From Pseudonocardia autotrophica (GTDB taxonomy: Bacteria; Actinomycetota; Actinomycetes; Mycobacteriales; Pseudonocardiaceae): a stretch of DNA of 64,000 nucleotides. The DNA lies in assembly GCF_000717175.1 (NCBI RefSeq), contig NZ_JNYD01000004.1, positions 425,549 through 489,548 of the forward strand. Reading direction: 5' to 3'. The translations under genes and the position numbers were made by a program. Under the pieces are notes generated by a model. That model was given only the letters and a program-made list of their open reading frames with translations, was not told where the DNA came from and did no database searches. This document shows, piece by piece, positions 32,706 through 41,705 of this stretch. Every line of letters begins with the position of its first letter. Within the stretch, counting starts at the first letter, position 1.

Positions 32706-34037
32706 CTACCCCTGCGTGACGGCGGCCCGCACCGACCGCTCGTCCGTCAGCGAGCGTCTCGGCATCACCAGGAGCGCGATCATCGCGATGACGCAGCAGA
32801 TGACGATGTACCAGGAGATCCCCGTACTGGAGCCGGTGTTCTTGAGGATGTACGCCGCGATCAGCGGGGCGGGCCCGCCCGCGATCACCGAGGCGAGCTG
32901 GTAGCCCAGGCCCGCGCCGCTGTAGCGGATGTTGGTGCCGAAGCTCTCGGCGATGAGCGCGGCCTGCGGGCCGTACTGCATGTCGTGGAAGACCAGCGAC
33001 AGCACGATCGCCAGCAGCACCAGCACACCGACGCGGGTGTTCAGCAGGCCGAAGTACGGGAAGGCGAACAGCGCGGTGCACACGATGCCGATGCCGTACA
33101 TGGTCCGCCGGCCGATGCGGTCCGACAGCCAGCCGAAGAAGGGCACGCTGAACAGGCCGATCGCGGCGGCGATGAGCGTGGCGTTGAGCAGCGAACCCCG
33201 GGCCAGCTGCAGTTGCTGGGTGCCGTAGCTGAGCACGAACGTGATGAACAGGTAGAAGGGCGCCTGCTCGGAGAGCCGCACGAAGGCCGAGCTCAGGATC
33301 TCCCGCCACTGGGTGCGGAAGGCGTCGATGATCGGCATCTTCACGACGGTCTGCTTCGCCTTGACCGCCGCGAACTCCGGGCTCTCCAGGACCCGGAGCC
33401 GGACGTACAGCCCGACGCCGACCAGCACCACGCTCACCAGGAACGGCACCCGCCAGCCCCAGGTGAGGAAGGCCGGGCCGGTGGTCGAGGACATCAGCTG
33501 CACCAGGCCGGTGGACAGGAGCAGGCCGAGCGGGACGCCGAGCTGCGGCCAGCTGGCCATGAACCCGCGCTGCTTGGCGTGGCCCCACTCCATGGCGAGG
33601 AGCACCGACCCGCCCCACTCGCCGCCGACCGCGACGCCCTGCACGATCCGCAGGATCGTCAGCAGGAGGGGTGCGGCGATGCCGATCGCGGCGTACGACG
33701 GCAGCACGCCGATCAGCGCCGTCCCGATCCCCATCAGCAGCAACGTGATGATCAGGGTGGACTTGCGGCCGATCCGGTCGCCGTAGTGACCGAAGATCGC
33801 CGCGCCGATCGGCCGCGCCGCGAAGCCGGCGAACTGCGTGCCGAAGGCGAGCAGGATCCCGACGTACGGGTCCTGACCCGGGAAGAAGAGCTTGGGGAAG
33901 ACGAGCGCGGCCGCCGTCCCGTAGAGGAAGAAGTCGTACCACTCGATGGTCGTGCCGACGGTCGAGGCGACCACCGCCCGCCGCCGCTGGGACCGTTGGA
34001 TCGCCTCGTCGTCGCGAGAATCCGTGGTGCCGGTCAT
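32706..34037 (-). CDS. MHS-type MFS transporter
   Basis: 443-residue major-facilitator protein of the metabolite:H+ symporter family, 12 helices. Seen: TVGTTIEWYDFFLYG near residues 29-43 (the family hallmark), the loop GHYGDRIGRKSTLI near 82-95 and WLSDRIGRRTMYG near 295. It probably takes up a dicarboxylate, betaine or aromatic acid with protons. ATG at 34037; an in-frame start at 34091 adds low-complexity residues. Upstream of the amidase on the same strand. Confidence 0.87.
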   Translation of the reverse strand: MTGTTDSRDDEAIQRSQRRRAVVASTVGTTIEWYDFFLYGTAAALVFPKLFFPGQDPYVGILLAFGTQFAGFAARPIGAAIFGHYGDRIGRKSTLIITLLLMGIGTALIGVLPSYAAIGIAAPLLLTILRIVQGVAVGGEWGGSVLLAMEWGHAKQRGFMASWPQLGVPLGLLLSTGLVQLMSSTTGPAFLTWGWRVPFLVSVVLVGVGLYVRLRVLESPEFAAVKAKQTVVKMPIIDAFRTQWREILSSAFVRLSEQAPFYLFITFVLSYGTQQLQLARGSLLNATLIAAAIGLFSVPFFGWLSDRIGRRTMYGIGIVCTALFAFPYFGLLNTRVGVLVLLAIVLSLVFHDMQYGPQAALIAESFGTNIRYSGAGLGYQLASVIAGGPAPLIAAYILKNTGSSTGISWYIVICCVIAMIALLVMPRRSLTDERSVRAAVTQG

Positions 34038-34138
34038 CGGTCTGCTCCCCGTCGTCGTCGTCGCGGATAGACGGCCCGACGGTGACCCCACGTAGGTGCG
34101 GCGTCAAACGGAAGCGTGACAGGAGTCCCGTAAGCCCG

Positions 34139-35419
34139 TTATGACGGGTCTGCGAGGAAGGCTGCGCCCGCCGCGGCGAGGTGCCCGGGGTCGTCGACGC
34201 CGCACAGCTCGCGCGCCGAGTGCATGGACAGCACCGGGATGCCGACGTCGACGGTCCGGATCCCGAGCCGGGTCGCCACGATCGGCCCCACCGTGGTCCC
34301 GCAGGGCACGGTGTTCTTCCCGACGAAGTACTGGGTGGGGACGCCGGCGCCGCGGCAGGCCCGCTGCCAGGCGGCGGCGCCCGGAGCGTCCGTGGCGTAG
34401 CGCTGGTTGGCGTTGACCTTGAGCGTCGGCCCGCCGTTGGGGATGCTGCGGTGCCCCGGGTCGTGTCGCTCCAGGTAGTTGGGGTGCGCCGCGTGGGTGA
34501 CGTCCACCGAGAGGCAGCGCGACGCGGCGAACGCGCGCGCCCGGGCGTCGAACCCGCCGGCGAGCCGGGTCAGCAGGGTCTCCAGCAGCGGGCCCGCCGC
34601 GCCGGTCGCCGTGCCGCTGCCGATCTCCTCGTGGTCGAAGCCGACGAACACCGGGATCACGCCGGTGTTGGAGCGCGACGCCGCGAGCAGGGCCGCCAGC
34701 CCGGCGTGCACCGACGCGAGGTTGTCCAGCCGCGGGCAGGCGAGCAGCTCGCCCTCGCGGCCGAGCCGGGCGGGCGGGGTGAGGTCGTGGACCACGAGGT
34801 CGTGCGCCGCGACCTGCCGCGGGTCGATCCCCACCTCGGCGGCGAGGAACTCGACGAGGTCGCCCTCCCGGACGTCGCCGATGCCCCAGACCGGCAGCAG
34901 GTGCTGCTGGGAGTCGAGGGTGAGGCCCTGGTTGACCTGCCGGTCCAGGTGGATCGCCAGCTGCGGCACGCGCAGCAGCGGGCGGTCGACGTTCACCGGC
35001 ACCACGGTCCCGTCGAACAGCGCCAGGCGGCCCGCCAGTCCGAGGTCGCGGTCCAGCCAGGAGTTCCACAGCGCGCCGCCGTAGACCTCGACCGCGACCT
35101 GCCGCCAGCCCGCGGCCCCGGTGTCCGGGCGCGGCTTCACCTTCAGCGTGGGGGAGTCGGTGTGCGCGGCGAAGATCCGCAGCGGCGAGCCGGGCCGGGC
35201 GCCGTCGCCGACGTGCCAGGCCAGCAGCGTGCCGTCCCGCACCAGGAAGCGCCCGCCGGGCGAGGCGTCCCAGTCCTCCGTCTCGACCTGCTCGGTGAAG
35301 CCCGACTCGCGCAACCTGCGGACGGACTCGGCCACTGCGTGGTACGGGGTGGGGGAGGCGGAGACGAAGTCGGCGAGGTCGCGCGCGGCACTGCTGTCCC
35401 GGGGGCTCACGTGCGGCAT
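34139..35419 (-). CDS. M18 family aminopeptidase
   Basis: 426-residue zinc aminopeptidase of the M18 (DNPEP/ApeB) family, a large cytosolic oligomer trimming acidic N-terminal residues from peptides. Seen: FAAHTDSPTLKVKPRPD near residues 79-95 with a zinc His and Asp, FVGFDHEEIGSGTATGAAG near 250-268 with bridging Asp and catalytic Glu, and HSARELCG near the end with the last His ligand. ATG at 35419, 10 bp from the divergent GMC oxidoreductase start, so the promoters overlap coding sequence. Confidence 0.92.
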   Translation of the reverse strand: MPHVSPRDSSAARDLADFVSASPTPYHAVAESVRRLRESGFTEQVETEDWDASPGGRFLVRDGTLLAWHVGDGARPGSPLRIFAAHTDSPTLKVKPRPDTGAAGWRQVAVEVYGGALWNSWLDRDLGLAGRLALFDGTVVPVNVDRPLLRVPQLAIHLDRQVNQGLTLDSQQHLLPVWGIGDVREGDLVEFLAAEVGIDPRQVAAHDLVVHDLTPPARLGREGELLACPRLDNLASVHAGLAALLAASRSNTGVIPVFVGFDHEEIGSGTATGAAGPLLETLLTRLAGGFDARARAFAASRCLSVDVTHAAHPNYLERHDPGHRSIPNGGPTLKVNANQRYATDAPGAAAWQRACRGAGVPTQYFVGKNTVPCGTTVGPIVATRLGIRTVDVGIPVLSMHSARELCGVDDPGHLAAAGAAFLADPS

Positions 35420-35428
35420 CCTCGCACC

Positions 35429-36901
35429 GTGACCGACCCCGGGTACGACGTGGTGGTGGTCGGCGCGGGCTCGGCCGGGTGCGCGCTGGCCGGGCGGCTC
35501 GCCGAGCGTGGCGACCGCTCCGTCTGCCTGGTCGAGGCGGGCCCGGCCTCCCGGCTGCCCGACGTCACCAGTGCCGCCTCGCTCGCCGCCACCGCGCCCG
35601 GACACCCGCTGAACTGGGAGTACACCGCCCGGCTGGTGCGCGGGCGGATGGTCTCGGTGCCGCGCGGGCGCGTGGTCGGCGGCTCGTCGGCGATCAACGG
35701 GTCGTACTTCGTGCGGGCCGTGCCGCAGGACTTCGCCGACTGGGCGGTCCCCGGCTGGTCCTTCGACGACGTCCTCCCGTACTACCGGCGCTCGGAGGCC
35801 GACCTCGACGTCGACGGGCCGCGGCACGGCTCGGCCGGTCCGCTGCGGGTGCGCCGGCCGGCGGGACGGCTGCTGGCCCCGGTCACGCCGGTCTTCCTCG
35901 CGGCCTGCTCCACGCTGGGTTATCCGGCGGAGCCGGACAAGAACGCGGGCGGGCCGCCCGGGGCGGGACCGATCCCGTCGAACGCGGCGGAGGGCGTGCG
36001 GATCAGCACCGCGACGGCGTACCTCCCGCCGCCCTGGGGCGCGGCGCCGGAGGCGCCGACGCTGACCGTGCGCCCGGACGTCCGAGCCCTGCGGGTGCTT
36101 CTCGCGGGCGACCGGGCCCTCGGCGTCGAGACGACGGCGGGGACGATCCGGGCCGGCGAGGTAGTGCTGGCGGCCGGGGCCGTCGGCTCGCCGCACCTGC
36201 TGCTGCACAGCGGGATCGGGCCGGCGCCGGTGCTGCAGCAGGCCGGCGTCCCGCTGCGGGCGGAGCTGCCCGTCGGGCAGGGGTGGTCCGACCACCCCAG
36301 CGTCTACCTGCCCTTCCGGTGGCCGGGCCCGCCGCCGCACCCCGACGCCGTCGCCGGGCAGGCGGCGCTGAACCTCGACTCGGGCTCCGACCCGGCCGGC
36401 GACCTGGAGGTCCTGCTGTTCGCGCGGCCGTTCAGCGAGGGCGGCGACGTGCACCTCATGTGCGCCCTGCAGCGCCCCGAGAGCCACGGCGACCTCACGA
36501 TCACCTCCGCCGACCCGCTCGCCCCGCCGCTGCTCGACTACCGCTACCTGCGCACGGAGGCCGATCGACGACGGCTGCGGGCCGCCGTCCGGGTCGCGGC
36601 GGACCTGCTGCGGGTCGCGGACCTCGACCGCGCCGCACCCGAGGGCTGGGTGCTGGGCAACGACGTGCGGCTCGACGGCTGGATCCGGGACGTCCTGACC
36701 ACCTCGGTGCACCTCTGCGGCAGCGCCGCCCTCGGCCGCGTGGTCGATCCCGACCTGCGCGTGCACGGGTTTGGGAACCTGCGGGTCGCGGACACCTCGG
36801 TGCTCCCGGCCGTGCCGCGGCGCGGGCCCGCCGCGACCGCGGTGATGGTCGGGGAGCGGGCGGCGGACCTGCTGGCGGGGCCGGTACGCACAAGTACGTA
36901 G
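35429..36901 (+). CDS. GMC family FAD oxidoreductase
   Basis: 490-residue flavoenzyme of the glucose-methanol-choline family. Seen: the N-terminal dinucleotide fold YDVVVVGAGSAGCALAGRL, GRVVGGSSAINGSYFVR near residues 80-96, AAGAVGSPHLLLHSGIG near 248-264, catalytic His in TSVHLCGSAALG near 430 and the C-terminal DTSVLPAVPRRGPAATAVM. This resembles the mycofactocin-associated GMC subgroup, but no mycofactocin genes are in view. It oxidises an alcohol, type unknown. GTG start at 35429. Confidence 0.88.
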   Translation: MTDPGYDVVVVGAGSAGCALAGRLAERGDRSVCLVEAGPASRLPDVTSAASLAATAPGHPLNWEYTARLVRGRMVSVPRGRVVGGSSAINGSYFVRAVPQDFADWAVPGWSFDDVLPYYRRSEADLDVDGPRHGSAGPLRVRRPAGRLLAPVTPVFLAACSTLGYPAEPDKNAGGPPGAGPIPSNAAEGVRISTATAYLPPPWGAAPEAPTLTVRPDVRALRVLLAGDRALGVETTAGTIRAGEVVLAAGAVGSPHLLLHSGIGPAPVLQQAGVPLRAELPVGQGWSDHPSVYLPFRWPGPPPHPDAVAGQAALNLDSGSDPAGDLEVLLFARPFSEGGDVHLMCALQRPESHGDLTITSADPLAPPLLDYRYLRTEADRRRLRAAVRVAADLLRVADLDRAAPEGWVLGNDVRLDGWIRDVLTTSVHLCGSAALGRVVDPDLRVHGFGNLRVADTSVLPAVPRRGPAATAVMVGERAADLLAGPVRTST

Positions 36902-36979
36902 TGCCCGCGGTGGGTCGGTGCGCGTATCCCGGGTGGGCGTCCCGCCGCCGGGGCGGGGCCGACCCCGAGGAGGACACCG

Positions 36980-37351
36980 ATGTCGGAGACGGGCAGGACG
37001 AACATCGTCGTCATGTGGACGGTCGGCCCGGACGAGGTCGCGGAGGGCGACCGGATCTTCGCCAGCCACGCGGAGTTCATGACGGGGCACCCGCGGGAGG
37101 GCGAGGAGGCGCTGCTCTCCTACGAGATCTCGAAGGGGCCCGAGCTGTCCGACCCGGTCGACCCGAACTCGTCGCCGACCGGGAACACGATCTTCGTCCT
37201 GCACGAGATCTACCAGGGCCCCGCCGGGGTGCCCGAGCACTGGCGGCTGGCGATCCAGGACTGGGTGGACCTCCCGGCCTTCATGGAGTGGAGCAAGCGC
37301 AACAAGGTCTCCACCCTGCACGACGGCGTGGTGGTCCAGTCGCTCTGGTGA
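36980..37351 (+). CDS. Hypothetical protein (possible dimeric alpha/beta barrel)
   Basis: 123-residue soluble protein with no family I recognise. It alternates beta-like stretches (NIVVMWTVG, EALLSYEIS, TIFVLHEIYQ, GVVVQSLW) with helices, consistent with a small alpha/beta-barrel (ABM/EthD-like) fold; this is a guess from the pattern. The ATG at 36980 has GAGGAGG upstream. It lies 78 bp after the GMC oxidoreductase on the same strand and may be cotranscribed. Confidence 0.6.
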   Translation: MSETGRTNIVVMWTVGPDEVAEGDRIFASHAEFMTGHPREGEEALLSYEISKGPELSDPVDPNSSPTGNTIFVLHEIYQGPAGVPEHWRLAIQDWVDLPAFMEWSKRNKVSTLHDGVVVQSLW

Positions 37352-37405
37352 CCCCCCGCCGCGCGTGCGGCGCTCCGACACCTCGGCCCGGGCTAGCGTG
37401 AGGGG

Positions 37406-39424
37406 ATGGCGAACCCCTTCCTCGTGCCCAGCGAGCTGCCCTACGGCCTCCCGGACTTCGCGGCGATCACCGACGAGGACTACCTGCCGGCGTTCGAGGC
37501 GGGGATGGCGGAGCAGCGGGCCGAGGTGGACGCGATCCTGGACTCGGGTCCGCCGACCTTCGCCGACACCATCGAGGCGCTCGAGCTCTCGGGCCGCACG
37601 CTCGACCGGGTCTCGCGGGTGTTCTTCAGCCGCGCCGGCGCGCACACGACCCCGAAGATCGAGGAGGTGCGGGCCGCGGTCGCGCCGATGCTCGCCGCGC
37701 ACGCCGACGCGATCGCCCTGGATCCGCGGCTGTTCGCGCGGATCGCCGAGCTGCACGGGAAGCGTGGGGAGCTGGGCCTCGACCCGGAGTCGCTGCGGCT
37801 GCTCGAGCGCCACCACCGGGACGCGGTCCGGGCCGGGGCCGAGCTGGGCGAGGCCGACAAGGAGCGGCTCAGCGCGATCAACGCCGAGCTGTCCTCGCTG
37901 TCCACGACCTTCAGCGGCCGGCTGCTCGCCGGGGCCAACGCGGCGGCCGTGCACGTCCACGACCCCGCGAAACTCGACGGGATGTCCCCGGGCGCGATCT
38001 CCGCCGCGGCGGCCGCCGCGAAGGACCGGGGCCACGGCAGCGGCTTCCTGATCACCCTCGTGCTGCCGACCGGGCAGCCCGTGCTCGAGTCGCTCACCGA
38101 CCGGGAGCTGCGGCGCGAGATCTTCGAGGCGTCGATCGGGCGCGGCGCGCAGGGCGACGAGAACGACACCCGGGACGTCGTCCTGCGGCTCGCGGCGCTG
38201 CGTGCGGAGCGGGCGCGGCTGCTGGGCTTCCCGAGCCACGCCGCCTACGTCATCGACGACAACACCGCCGCCTCGGTCGACGCCGTCGCCGCCATGCTGG
38301 CCGACCTCGCCCCGCCCGCGATGCGCAACGCCGACACGGAGGCCGCCGACCTCGCCGCGATCGCCGGGCACGCGCTCGAGCCGTGGGACTGGGCGTTCTA
38401 CGCCGAGCGGGTCCGCCGGGAGCGGTACGAGGTCGACGCGGCCCTGCTGCGCCCGTACCTGGAGCTGGAGCGGGTGCTGCAGCACGGCGTCTTCCACGCG
38501 GCCGAGGAGCTGTACGGGATCCAGTTCCACGAGCGCCACGACCTGCCGACCTACCACCCGGACGTCCGGTACTGGGAGGTCTTCGACGCCGACGGCACCC
38601 CGCTCGGCCTCTACGGCGGCGACTACTACGCCCGCGAGTCCAAGCGCGGCGGCGCCTGGATGAACGCCCTGGTCCCGCAGGCCGGGCTGCTCGGCACCCG
38701 GCCCGTCGTGATGAACACGCTGAACATCGCCAAGCCGGCCGAGGGCGAGCCCACGCTGCTGACGATCGACGAGGTCCGCACCCTCTTCCACGAGTTCGGG
38801 CACGCGCTGCACGGGCTGTTCTCGGCCGTCCGGTACCCCACCTTCTCCGGGACGTCCGTACCTCGGGACTTCGTCGAGTTCCCGTCGCAGGTCAACGAGA
38901 TGTGGCTGGAGCGCCCGGAGATCCTCCGTCGGTACGCCCGGCACCACGAGACCGGCGAGCCGCTGCCGCCCGAGCTGCTGGAGAAGCTGCTGGCCAGCCG
39001 GGCCTACGGCGAGGGCTACCGGACCACGGAGTACCTGGCGGCCTCGCTGCTGGACCAGGCCTGGCACACGCTCAGCGTCGACGACACCGTCGAGGACGTG
39101 CTGGCCTTCGAGGCCGAGGCGCTGCGCAAGGCCGGGATCGCGCACCCGCTCGTGCCGCCGCGCTACCGCAGCACCTACTTCAACCACGTCTTCGCGGGCG
39201 GGTACTCGGCCGGCTACTACTCCTACATCTGGTCCGAGGTCCTCGACGCGGACACCGTCGAGTGGTTCGCCGAGAACGGCGGCCTGCGCCGGGAGAACGG
39301 CGACCACTTCCGCCGGGAGCTGCTGTCCAGGGGCGGTAGCGTCGACGCCATGGCGGCCTACCGCGCCTTCCGCGGCCGCGACCCCGAGATCCGCCCGCTC
39401 CTGGAGCGCCGCAACCTCACCTGA
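37406..39424 (+). CDS. M3 family oligopeptidase (Dcp/OpdA-like)
   Basis: 672-residue cytosolic zinc peptidase of family M3, like peptidyl-dipeptidase Dcp or oligopeptidase A. Seen: DNTAASVDAVAAMLADLAPPAM near residues 288-309, LPTYHPDVRYWEV, the zinc motif LFHEFGHALHGLFS near 461-474, the third ligand region VEFPSQVNEMWLERPEIL near 490, and the substrate-binding FAGGYSAGYYSYIW near 598. Length and motif order are normal. It degrades short peptides. Confidence 0.93.
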   Translation: MANPFLVPSELPYGLPDFAAITDEDYLPAFEAGMAEQRAEVDAILDSGPPTFADTIEALELSGRTLDRVSRVFFSRAGAHTTPKIEEVRAAVAPMLAAHADAIALDPRLFARIAELHGKRGELGLDPESLRLLERHHRDAVRAGAELGEADKERLSAINAELSSLSTTFSGRLLAGANAAAVHVHDPAKLDGMSPGAISAAAAAAKDRGHGSGFLITLVLPTGQPVLESLTDRELRREIFEASIGRGAQGDENDTRDVVLRLAALRAERARLLGFPSHAAYVIDDNTAASVDAVAAMLADLAPPAMRNADTEAADLAAIAGHALEPWDWAFYAERVRRERYEVDAALLRPYLELERVLQHGVFHAAEELYGIQFHERHDLPTYHPDVRYWEVFDADGTPLGLYGGDYYARESKRGGAWMNALVPQAGLLGTRPVVMNTLNIAKPAEGEPTLLTIDEVRTLFHEFGHALHGLFSAVRYPTFSGTSVPRDFVEFPSQVNEMWLERPEILRRYARHHETGEPLPPELLEKLLASRAYGEGYRTTEYLAASLLDQAWHTLSVDDTVEDVLAFEAEALRKAGIAHPLVPPRYRSTYFNHVFAGGYSAGYYSYIWSEVLDADTVEWFAENGGLRRENGDHFRRELLSRGGSVDAMAAYRAFRGRDPEIRPLLERRNLT

Positions 39425-39427
39425 TCC

Positions 39428-39482
39428 CGCGAGCCGGCACTCTCACGCGACCGACTCGGTGACCGAATACTGCCGACTCGCG
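39428..39482. terminator. Imperfect inverted repeat after the M3 peptidase
   Basis: Arms CGCGAGCCGGCACT and ACTGCCGACTCGCG (two non-Watson-Crick positions) with a 27-base loop just after the M3 stop. A possible terminator; it ends 17 bases before the next gene's GTG. Confidence 0.4.
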
Positions 39483-39498
39483 CCGTGTTGGACGGGGT

Positions 39499-40455
39499 GT
39501 GCGTCTCTCGTTGCTGGACCGGTCGCGGACCCGCGCGGGTGAGCCGGACTCCGCGGCGGTGCGGCACACCGTGGAGCGGGCTCGCCGGGCCGAGCAGCTC
39601 GGCTACCACCGGTTCTGGGTAGCCGAGCACCACGCCGTCCCCGGCATCGGTTCGGGGGCGCCGACCGTGCTCATGGCCGCCGTCGCGGCCGCGACCGAGC
39701 GGATCCGGGTGGGGTCGGGTGGGGTGATGCTGCCCAACCACCAGCCGCTGGTCGTCGCGGAGCAGGTCGGGGTGCTCGCGGCGCTGCACCCCGGCCGGGT
39801 CGATCTCGGCGTCGGGCGCTCGCTCGGCTTCACCGCACCCGTCCGGCGGGCGCTGCGGACCGACGGGACCGACACGTTCCGCGAGGACCTCGACGAGCTC
39901 CGCGCCTACCTCGACGGCAGCGGGCCCGTCACCGCCCGCCCGCGGCTCGACGCACCGGTCCCGCTGTTCGTGCTGGCCACGGGCAAGGGGATGGCGGTGG
40001 CCGGGGACCTGGGGCTGCCCGTCGTCGTCGGCGGCCCGGTGCTCGACGACACCCCGGCCGGAGCCGAGGCCCTCGCCGACTACCGCGACCGGGCCGGCGA
40101 GCGGGCGTACGTGGTCGTGTCGCTCGACCTCCTCGTCGGCGACCCGGATCTCGCCCTGCCCGAGGCCTGGGCCCTGGCCGCCGCACGCAGCACCGGCGAG
40201 TTCCCGCCGCTGGAGCCGCCCGACCCGGACCGGCCGCTGACCGAGCGGCAGCGGACCACGGTCGAGGGCGCGCTGCGGCGCACGATCGTCGGCGACGAGG
40301 CGACGGTCGCCGCCCGGCTCGACGCGCTGCTCACCCGCACCGGCGCCGACGAGCTGCTGGTCAGCTCCTCGACCTTCGACCGCGTCGCCCTCGCCGAGTC
40401 CGACGCCCGGCTCGCGGCCCTGCTCACCGAAATCGCAGGTCAGCAGGGGTGGTGA
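39499..40455 (+). CDS. LLM-class flavin-dependent oxidoreductase
   Basis: 318-residue luciferase-like monooxygenase (FMN- or F420-dependent). Seen: the TIM-barrel start LSLLDRSRTRAGE, RAEQLGYHRFWVAEHHAVPG near residues 32-51 and TERIRVGSGGVMLPNHQPLVVAEQVG, then HPGRVDLGVGRSLGF. This MsnO8-like subgroup often prefers FMN, but cofactor and substrate are not certain. GTG start at 39499. Its TGA stop lies inside palindromic repeat copy 3, and it converges with the BenE transporter. Confidence 0.85.
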   Translation: MRLSLLDRSRTRAGEPDSAAVRHTVERARRAEQLGYHRFWVAEHHAVPGIGSGAPTVLMAAVAAATERIRVGSGGVMLPNHQPLVVAEQVGVLAALHPGRVDLGVGRSLGFTAPVRRALRTDGTDTFREDLDELRAYLDGSGPVTARPRLDAPVPLFVLATGKGMAVAGDLGLPVVVGGPVLDDTPAGAEALADYRDRAGERAYVVVSLDLLVGDPDLALPEAWALAAARSTGEFPPLEPPDPDRPLTERQRTTVEGALRRTIVGDEATVAARLDALLTRTGADELLVSSSTFDRVALAESDARLAALLTEIAGQQGW

Positions 40456-40491
40456 GCGGCGACTGACCCTCTAGGGGCGGTTGCCGCTCAC
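40452..40491. repeat. Palindromic repeat copy 3 at convergent gene ends
   Basis: Arms GTGAGCGGCGACTGACCCT and AGGGGCGGTTGCCGCTCAC around a CT centre, three mismatches between arms. Same family and orientation as copy 2, with the conserved flank on its left (about 40425-40451). It supplies the TGA of the rightward LLM gene (40453-40455) and the TAG of the leftward transporter (40471-40473). Confidence 0.8.
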
Positions 40492-41649
40492 GGGTCGGGG
40501 GGTGCGGCGGCGGTGCAGGAGCAGCATCGCGCCACCCGCGAGCAGACCCCAGAACGCCGAGCCCAGGCCGAGGAAGGACACCCCGGCGGCGGTGACCACG
40601 AACGTCACGATCGCCGCCTCCCGGTCGTCGGGCTGCGCGACGGCCGAGGTCACGGCCCCGGCGAGCGCGCCCAGCAGGGCGAGCCCCGCGACCGCCTCGA
40701 CCAGCACCGGCGGGGAGAGCAGGAGCAGCGCGGTGGCCAGCCCGGCGCCGAGGCCCAGCACCGCCAGGCCGAGCCCGGCCGTGACCGAGGCGATCCAGCG
40801 CCGGTCCGGGTCGGGGTCGGCGTCGGGCCCGGCGGCCAGTGCCGCGCTGATCGCCGCGAGATTGACCGCATGGCCGCCGAAGGGGGCGGCGCCGAGGGTC
40901 GCCAGGCCGGTCGCGACGAGGATCCCGCGCAGCCGCGGCACGAAGCCGTACTGCGCCATCACCGCCATGCCCGGCACGTTCTGCGAGGCCATGGTGACCA
41001 GGAACAGCGGCAGCCCGATCCCGATCAACGCCGACGGCGTGAACACCGGCGTGGTCCACTCCAGCCGCGGCGCGAGGTCGATCCCGCCGAGGCCCGGCCC
41101 GGTGAGCGCGATGCCCGCGATCGCCACCACCAGCGCGGCCGGCACCGCCCACTGCCGGGCGAACCGCGCCACCAGCGCCCAGACGACGATCACGGGCGCG
41201 GCCAGCAGCGGAACGTCGTGCAGGGCGCGGACGGGCGCGAGGCAGAGGTCCAGCAGCACCCCGGCGAGCATCGCGGCCGCGATGGGGCCGGGGATCGCGG
41301 CGATGAGCCGGCCGAGCGGGCGCACCAGCCCGGCGACGACGATCAGTACCCCGCACAGCAGGAACGCGCCCACCGCCGCCGGGAAGCCGCCCTCCGGGAC
41401 GCCGGACGAGATCAGCAGCGCCGCCCCCGGCGTCGACCAGGCGATGCTCACCGGCATGCGGGTGCGCAGGCCCAGGACCAGCGCGACGATCCCGGACCCC
41501 ACCGCGACCGCCAGCAGGCCCGACGCCGCCTGCGCCTCGGACGCGCCCGCCGCCCGGAGCCCGGTGAGCACCACGGTGAACGAGCCGCCGAAGCCGACGA
41601 TCGCCGTGACCACCCCGGCCAGCACCGGTCGTGCGATCGCGCGCACCAC
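40471..41649 (-). CDS. BenE-family benzoate/H+ symporter-like transporter
   Basis: 392-residue transporter of the BenE family (NCS2-like fold, about 12 helices). Seen: VVTAIVGFGGSFTVVLTGLRAAGAS near the N-terminus, VSIAWSTPGAALLISSG near residues 67-83, and PLFLVTMASQNVPGMAVM near 214. BenE proteins import benzoate with protons; the substrate here could differ. GTG start at 41649 (GTG at 41646 also fits). It is divergent from an XRE-cupin regulator with a perfect operator-like palindrome between them. Its last codons lie in palindromic repeat copy 3. Confidence 0.88.
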   Translation of the reverse strand: MVRAIARPVLAGVVTAIVGFGGSFTVVLTGLRAAGASEAQAASGLLAVAVGSGIVALVLGLRTRMPVSIAWSTPGAALLISSGVPEGGFPAAVGAFLLCGVLIVVAGLVRPLGRLIAAIPGPIAAAMLAGVLLDLCLAPVRALHDVPLLAAPVIVVWALVARFARQWAVPAALVVAIAGIALTGPGLGGIDLAPRLEWTTPVFTPSALIGIGLPLFLVTMASQNVPGMAVMAQYGFVPRLRGILVATGLATLGAAPFGGHAVNLAAISAALAAGPDADPDPDRRWIASVTAGLGLAVLGLGAGLATALLLLSPPVLVEAVAGLALLGALAGAVTSAVAQPDDREAAIVTFVVTAAGVSFLGLGSAFWGLLAGGAMLLLHRRRTPRPVSGNRP

Positions 41650-41659
41650 GCCTCCTCCC

Positions 41660-41683
41660 GGCCGTTCCGTTTACGGAACGGCC
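41660..41683. promoter_or_regulatory. Operator palindrome between benE-like and XRE-cupin genes
   Basis: GGCCGTTCCG-TTTA-CGGAACGGCC is a perfect 10-bp inverted repeat in a 56-bp divergent intergenic region. It is the likely binding site of the XRE-cupin regulator, controlling both itself and the transporter. Confidence 0.6.
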
Positions 41684-41705
41684 GCCGGGATGGGACCATA
41701 ACCGC

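Noticed and set aside
35429..36901. Mycofactocin gene cluster
   Set aside because: The GMC oxidoreductase and NDMA-dependent dehydrogenase resemble mycofactocin-linked enzymes, but no mftA-F genes are in the window and the two lie 22 kb apart.
34139..39307. 1722-codon leftward open frame extending beyond the M18 peptidase
   Set aside because: Only the last ~426 codons are the real peptidase; the rest is antisense to the GMC, M3 and other genes.
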